Assembly (NCBI RefSeq): GCF_000526795.1
Contig: NZ_JAGT01000001.1
Span: forward strand, 2,392,001-2,456,000
Direction: 5' to 3'
Origin: Ruminococcus flavefaciens AE3010
GTDB lineage: Bacteria > Bacillota > Clostridia > Oscillospirales > Ruminococcaceae
Length of the DNA stretch: 64,000 nucleotides
The notes beneath the pieces are model-generated. The model saw only the letters and a program-made list of their open reading frames with translations. It was not told where the DNA came from and did not search any database. Within the stretch, counting starts at the first letter, position 1; each line of letters opens with the position of its first letter. This document shows positions 60,169 through 64,000 of the stretch, one piece after another. The position numbers were made by a program, and so were the translations under genes.

Positions 60169-60432
60169 TCACTCAGCAGAGTTGAGCTTCTTAGCGAGCT
60201 GTGACTTCTTTCTTGCAGCCTTATTCTTGTGCATAAGACCCTTAGCGCAAGCCTGGTCAACTCTCTTGATAGCAACCTTGATTGCCTCTGCCTTATCAGC
60301 AGCGCCTGTTGCTACAGCAGCGTCAGCCTTCTTGAGAACAGTCTTGAGATTAGACTTTCTTGCCTTGTTAGCAGCAGCCTTTGTTGCATTAACCTTTACT
60401 CTCTTCTTAGCAGACTTAATGTTTGGCATTTT
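60169..60432 (-). CDS. rpsT: Small ribosomal subunit protein bS20
   Basis: An 87-residue, highly basic protein that binds 16S rRNA. The start PNIKSAKKRVKVNATKAAANKARKS and the end HKNKAARKKSQLAKKLN are the S20 pattern. The ATG at 60432 has AAGGAGGTG 7 bases before it. Next to gpr, as in many clostridia. The leader (60433-60550) has an inverted pair AGCTG / CAGCT that may serve control. Confidence 0.96.
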   Translation of the reverse strand, partial: KMPNIKSAKKRVKVNATKAAANKARKSNLKTVLKKADAAVATGAADKAEAIKVAIKRVDQACAKGLMHKNKAARKKSQLAKKLNSAE

Positions 60433-60555
60433 GTTACACCTCCTTGAATCATGCAGACTGTATATTCGTCCGCATCTTACAGATAATAGGAGCAAACACG
60501 GGTTCGTTCACTCCCGACAGCTGCAACGCACAGCTGCCATACTGAGACAAATATA

Positions 60556-60584
60556 ATTATAGCATTTTTCCACATTGTTTTCAA
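60556..60584 (-). promoter_or_regulatory. Promoter of rpsT
   Basis: Minus strand: TTGAAA (60579-60584), 17-base spacer, TATAAT (60556-60561). Confidence 0.8.
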
Positions 60585-60655
60585 TAGTTAAAAGTGAAAT
60601 TATCCTTAGAAATATTTTCCACAATTAAAGCAATATGCACAATATGGAGGAAATA

Positions 60656-61504
60656 ATGGAAATACGCACCGATCTGGCTCTTGAGAGCTTTTCCGCTGAC
60701 GACCTGCCCGAGAATGTTCACATCACCACACGGGGCAGAGCTTTCAGCATTACCGAGATAATTATCGACGACGACAGCTGTCTTGCTTCCATAGGCAAGT
60801 GCAAGGGGCGCTACATTACCCTTGAGGGCAGCAGTCTGAGCCGATTTTCCGACGATTACCAGCTCATGGCACAGGAGCTCTCACAGGAGCTGTCTGCCCT
60901 TATCCCCGAGGGAGAGGTGCTGGTGGTGGGGCTTGGCAACAATGATATAACTCCCGACGCCATAGGTCCGCAGACTGCCGCAAAGGTGCTTGCTACGCGG
61001 CATTTAAGGGAGGAGCTTGACAGCGGCGAGGAGCACTTCCTCACGTCTCTGCGGCGGGTAAGTGCCTTTGCAGGGGGAGTCATGGGACAGACGGGCATCG
61101 AGACTGCGGAGATAGTCCGCGCAATATCGGCGGAGCTCCGCCCTGCGGCGATAATCGCCATTGACGCCCTTGCCTGCACGGATATAAGCCGTCTGGGCAC
61201 TACAATACAGATAACCGACACGGGTATCTCTCCCGGAAGCGGCGTTTCCAATGAGCGCAGGGAGCTTTCCCAGGAAATATTCGGCGTTCCCGTCATAGCC
61301 GTAGGAGTTCCCACCGTTGTGGATATGCATACCATAGTGAGAAGTCTCACGGGGAAAAGCATAAACGGGGAGCTGCCCAACATGATGGTAACTCCCCGTG
61401 ATATAGACCGCCTGACGGAAAGAGCTTCACAGCTCCTTGCATTCGGCATAAACCTTGCCTTGCAGCCCACACTCAGCTTTGAGGACGTAAGAGGGCTGTT
61501 TTAA
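60656..61504 (+). CDS. gpr: Germination protease GPR
   Basis: The protease that breaks down small acid-soluble proteins when spores germinate (282 aa). It starts with the propeptide-type MEIRTDLALES, then GLGNNDITPDAIGPQTA, a GVMGQTGIET loop, and the AIDALACTDISRLGTTIQITDTGISPGSGVSN block that is the family signature. The ATG at 60656 has GGAGGAAAT before it. The presence of gpr and spo0A suggests that the host makes spores or did so recently. Confidence 0.95.
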   Translation: MEIRTDLALESFSADDLPENVHITTRGRAFSITEIIIDDDSCLASIGKCKGRYITLEGSSLSRFSDDYQLMAQELSQELSALIPEGEVLVVGLGNNDITPDAIGPQTAAKVLATRHLREELDSGEEHFLTSLRRVSAFAGGVMGQTGIETAEIVRAISAELRPAAIIAIDALACTDISRLGTTIQITDTGISPGSGVSNERRELSQEIFGVPVIAVGVPTVVDMHTIVRSLTGKSINGELPNMMVTPRDIDRLTERASQLLAFGINLALQPTLSFEDVRGLF

Positions 61505-61506
61505 AT

Positions 61507-61602
61507 CAGCCCTTAGCCTTTAGCCATTAGCTTGTAGGGGCGCCCTTTGGGCGCCCGCAGACTTCGATGATATTAATACGGGCGACGAGACGTCGCCCCT
61601 AC
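61507..61602. repeat. Heptamer array running into a REPIN
   Basis: Four TTAGCC-type heptamers (61507-61534) join GTAG palindrome 1 (61534-61560). The spacer ACTTCGATGATATTAATA leads to reverse palindrome 2 (61579-61602, GGGCGACG / CGTCGCCCCTAC). The ATGATATTA spacer matches that at 36489-36505. Confidence 0.88.
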
Positions 61603-61628
61603 ATACGGTTTCATGTTTATTTCAATAT

Positions 61629-61660
61629 TTGTGCCGTAAGCGAAAGCAGAGTATCGTTAA
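61629..61660 (+). repeat. 32-bp intergenic element, copy 2
   Basis: GTGCCGTAAGCGAAAGCAGA followed by GTATCGTTAACG; the reverse complement lies at 28842-28873 with two changes. The bases after it (61660-61735) are GC-rich with AGCTGGCTCAGCT and no gene. Confidence 0.7.
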
Positions 61661-61752
61661 CGTACAGAATGAGCGCGTGAAACAAGCGACATCGTGGCTG
61701 CGGTCGAGCTGGCTCAGCTCGCAACGTGGTTAGGGGGCGCAGGCACTGCGCT

Positions 61753-61859
61753 GTAGGGGACGCCGCCCTCGGCGTCCCGCAAGTTTCAATGATATCAGCA
61801 CGGACTGCCACAGGCAGCCCCTACAATTACGCATTACGAATTACGCATTACGCATTAAA
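61753..61859. repeat. REPIN running into an exact five-unit heptamer array
   Basis: GTAG palindrome (61753-61781), spacer with CAATGATATCAGCA, reverse palindrome ending CCCCTAC (61801-61824), then exactly five reversed heptamers AATTACG/CATTACG (61825-61859) with no gap. In the other direction this reads heptamers, GTAG, palindrome. Confidence 0.9.
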
Positions 61860-61862
61860 TAA

Positions 61863-62615
61863 TTACCACATGAATTCAACATCGGGGGCTTTTACCATGT
61901 TTATCTCTGGCTCGGGCTGGGCGAGCTGCTGTTCCTTTTCCTCTTTGAGTATAGCCTTTGCAAGCTCCTCAACCTCGACTATCTCGTGGAAGTAGTCGTT
62001 GACAGGCTGCACCGCCCTGAACACCTCGGCGGTATGCTCCGCTATTTTACGGGAGAAAAGCTCCGCAGGATCGCTGACCTTGGTGTAAAGACTAAGCCCC
62101 TTTTTAATAAAGAAGCGCTCCAGCTCAGGTACGGGACAGGGCTTTTTACGCTTGTACTCGTCGCCGCCAAGTGTGAGCCCATAGTTTTCAACAAGTTCAT
62201 CCACCATGTTGATAAAGGACTCTGCATCTTCAAGAAGTCCGCTGCGGAAGCGCTCCATAACGGCGGCTTCGGGCTTTGAGATACGGAAGCCGAACTCCGC
62301 ACCCTCGGGAGAGAGCTCAAAATACAAAGTGGGAGTTTTGTTCCAGTACCACGCCTCATAGCGGACGTATATCCACATGGTATCGCGGTAGTGGAGATAG
62401 GGCGCGAAGTTCTCGTCGCGGTAAATCCTGCCCACCTTGTACATCATGCCGTCGGTATCAGCGAATGGCGCAAAGAGCTCCTCACCCAGAGCCTTCATGG
62501 GCTCGAATATCTTCTCGGTGTATATGGACTTGCGGGGCTCGAACCAGTCCTTATTGTTGTTGTGTCTTATACCAAGCAGGAATTCAAGAGCTTCCTGCGA
62601 AAAACCTTGAAACAT
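61863..62615 (-). CDS. DUF2461 family protein
   Basis: A 250-residue protein of the DUF2461 (TIGR02453) family: FLLGIRHNNNKDWFEPRKSIYTEKIFEPMKAL at the start, KVGRIYRDENFAPYLHYRD and SPEGAEFGFRISKPEAAVMERFR in the middle. The function of the family is unknown. AAAAGGAG lies before the ATG at 62615. Single gene. Confidence 0.85.
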   Translation of the reverse strand: MFQGFSQEALEFLLGIRHNNNKDWFEPRKSIYTEKIFEPMKALGEELFAPFADTDGMMYKVGRIYRDENFAPYLHYRDTMWIYVRYEAWYWNKTPTLYFELSPEGAEFGFRISKPEAAVMERFRSGLLEDAESFINMVDELVENYGLTLGGDEYKRKKPCPVPELERFFIKKGLSLYTKVSDPAELFSRKIAEHTAEVFRAVQPVNDYFHEIVEVEELAKAILKEEKEQQLAQPEPEINMVKAPDVEFMW

Positions 62616-62650
62616 TGTGTTCTCCTTTTGTAAATTCGTCGATACGTATA

Positions 62651-62787
62651 CGGGCGGCGGAACGCCGCCCATACAGTGTGTTCATGTTATTTTTTGAGTA
62701 AGGTGCGGACTGCCAAAGGCAGCCCCCCTACAGCGCGGAGTCCGAGGCGGCGTTCCCTACATTTCGGCGGATAATATCCACCCCTAC
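62651..62787 (-). repeat. Run of reverse palindromes
   Basis: Reverse copies at 62651-62674 (ends CCCATAC), 62705-62731 (GGACTGCC arms, ends CCCCCCTAC), a degenerate one at 62733-62760 (ends TTCCCTAC) and 62767-62787 (GGCGGATA arms, ends CCCCTAC). Confidence 0.78.
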
Positions 62788-63112
62788 TATGATACTCCAT
62801 ATAAACGGGCACGTCAAGCTGTTTTTATTGGATGCAGTATAACTATTGTGCTGGTAATATATCATTTATTGCTGACTTTTATTTATTTGTGCAAAATTTG
62901 CGTTGTTAGTTTACTTCCTTTGGTGATAATGATATACTGAAATTGCCAAATATCCCTATATATTGAACTTCAAGTTCAATATACACTGTTTTTATTTTCA
63001 GTTTGGTTTAAGATTATTTTAAGACTACTTTTTTATTATCTACTTAAGATATATCGAAGAAACGGGCGATAATAAGCTCAAAACATGAAAAATTACAATG
63101 GAGGGACGTTTT
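62788..63112. promoter_or_regulatory. AT-rich upstream region of the CotH-like gene with a 25-bp palindrome
   Basis: This stretch has no gene. It has a perfect palindrome (62959-62983: TATATTGAACTT, C, AAGTTCAATATA), 129 bases before the start codon. The rest is very AT-rich with several TTTAAGA repeats (63007-63050). I could not choose one promoter. The palindrome may bind a regulator. Confidence 0.55.
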
Positions 63113-64000
63113 ATGTTCAAGAAATCAGCTAAACGAACAGGTGCAGGTATCATGAGCCTTGCTATGCTTATGGGCGCAGCAGGTCTTCTTCCTGCAAGTC
63201 AGGCAGCAGCTGCGGATACTGTTACCATCAACGAGGTTTGCCCTAAGAATACTACCTATGCGGCTCCCGACGGCAATATGTACGACTGGATCGAGCTCTA
63301 CAACGGCTCGGGCAGCGCTGTGGATATCAGCGGCTGGGGTATCACAGATAAGGCAGATAACCCCTATCGCTTCACTATCCCCGATGGTACCACTCTTCAG
63401 GCAGGCGGCAGAAAGATAATCTTCTGCGACGGCACAGCAGGCGAGACCAATAAGGAGATCGCTCCTTTCGGTCTTTCAACAAGCGGCGAAACTCTTACTC
63501 TCACAGATAAATCAGGCAATATCGCCTCACAGATAACATTTGAGGATATGGCTAAGGACACTTCCTACGGTCAGTATCCCGACGGCAGCGGCGAGTTCTA
63601 TGTGCTCTCAGCTTCTCCCGACGCAGCCAACAAGGCTCCCGAGGGCTCAAACGCTGTAAGAACTCCCTCTTTCTCAGCTGAGAGCGGCTTCTATGACAAC
63701 GGCTTCTCACTCTCTATCGAGGTTCCACAGGGCACTACAGTTTATTATACAACAGACGGAAGCGATCCTACTACTTCCTCAGAAAAATATGGTTCTCCTC
63801 TCACAATAAAGGACATGACCAGCGAGCCCAACAAGTACAGCGCAAGAACTGATATCACAGCTTATACCGATATCCTTGCTCCCGACGAGGGCGTACTCAA
63901 GGCAGCTGTAGTTCGTGCAATCGCTGTTGACTCTCAGGGCAGAGCAAGCGACATCATCACAAAGACATACTTCGTTGGCTCCGCTAACGTTGAAAGATAC
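63113..64000 (+). CDS. CotH/lamin-tail domain surface protein (3' end missing)
   Basis: Open to the right edge (296 codons). A signal peptide (about 1-34, cleavage near AAA-ADT) is followed by a lamin-tail domain (about 36-150; VTINEVCPKNTTYAAPDG...YDWIELYNGSG, then GWGITDKADNPYRFTIPDG), a link, then a chitobiase/hexosaminidase C-terminal type domain (about 190-290; GTTVYYTTDGSDPTTSSEKY). In Ruminococcus and relatives these domains lead into a CotH kinase-like domain and sometimes a dockerin; the next bases are not in the window, so this is a forecast. GGAGGGACG lies 6 bases before the ATG. Confidence 0.85.
   Translation, partial: MFKKSAKRTGAGIMSLAMLMGAAGLLPASQAAAADTVTINEVCPKNTTYAAPDGNMYDWIELYNGSGSAVDISGWGITDKADNPYRFTIPDGTTLQAGGRKIIFCDGTAGETNKEIAPFGLSTSGETLTLTDKSGNIASQITFEDMAKDTSYGQYPDGSGEFYVLSASPDAANKAPEGSNAVRTPSFSAESGFYDNGFSLSIEVPQGTTVYYTTDGSDPTTSSEKYGSPLTIKDMTSEPNKYSARTDITAYTDILAPDEGVLKAAVVRAIAVDSQGRASDIITKTYFVGSANVERY

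Overview
The window is a chromosomal segment of a Gram-positive anaerobe of the Oscillospiraceae, most like Ruminococcus. Evidence: clostridial-type gene order (ybaB-recR next to dnaX, small SRP RNA upstream of dnaX, rpsT next to gpr), T-box control, Spo0A and the GPR protease, ferredoxin-linked indolepyruvate oxidoreductase with phenylacetate-CoA ligases, plant-polysaccharide glycosidases (GH95, GH26) and a CotH/lamin-tail surface protein. Strong AGGAGG ribosome sites and consensus TTGACA-17-TATAAT promoters are common. No tRNA or rRNA gene, CRISPR array, IS element or phage was seen. I name the organism only by inference from gene content.

Layout. 1-4.6 kb: 3' part of a Ca-type P-ATPase, a GNAT acetyltransferase and aspartate kinase. 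4.7-10.7 kb: an MMPL/RND exporter and a secreted LxxG-repeat protein, facing a TetR regulator across a region with three matching operators. 11-20.6 kb (minus strand): MATE exporter, MurA, two cyclophilin-type proteins, RecR, YbaB, DnaX, a TPR membrane protein and SRP RNA. 20.7-26.4 kb: a GT2 glycosyltransferase, a DUF2726 protein, phenylacetate-CoA ligase and IorAB. 26.8-33 kb: three related lipoproteins, PssA, polyphosphate kinase with a histone-like tail, and a uridine-kinase-like protein. 33.3-38.6 kb: T-box, a small unknown gene, a decayed REP-associated transposase (RAYT), ThrS, a DinB-like protein and GlyRS. 38.6-49.2 kb: a sulfur/cysteine locus with a sulfonate-type ABC transporter, methyltransferase, MccB/MccA pair, LysR regulator, a second PaaK-like ligase and an aminotransferase. 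49.3-57.9 kb: two paralogous lipoproteins, GH95, GH26 and a HAD-like protein. 58-64 kb: Spo0A, flavin reductase, an XRE regulator with a divergent small protein, RpsT, GPR, DUF2461 and the start of a CotH-family protein.

Two things stand out. First, the sulfur locus is preceded by two short cysteine-rich leader peptides. The one at 42084 is followed by a complete 1:2 / 2:3 / 3:4 attenuator ending in a perfect intrinsic terminator. The one at 38757 sits in RNA that can hide the ribosome site of the transporter gene. This looks like cysteine sensing by ribosome stalling.

Second, nearly every intergenic gap holds GTAG-tagged palindromes with many different stem sequences. They are often paired head to head like REPINs and joined to arrays of a 7-bp unit that is most often repeated exactly five times (35 bp). 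The RAYT relic at 33971 carries two copies of the palindrome inside its own reading frame. Together these suggest a RAYT/REP-type mobile repeat system that has populated the gaps between genes.
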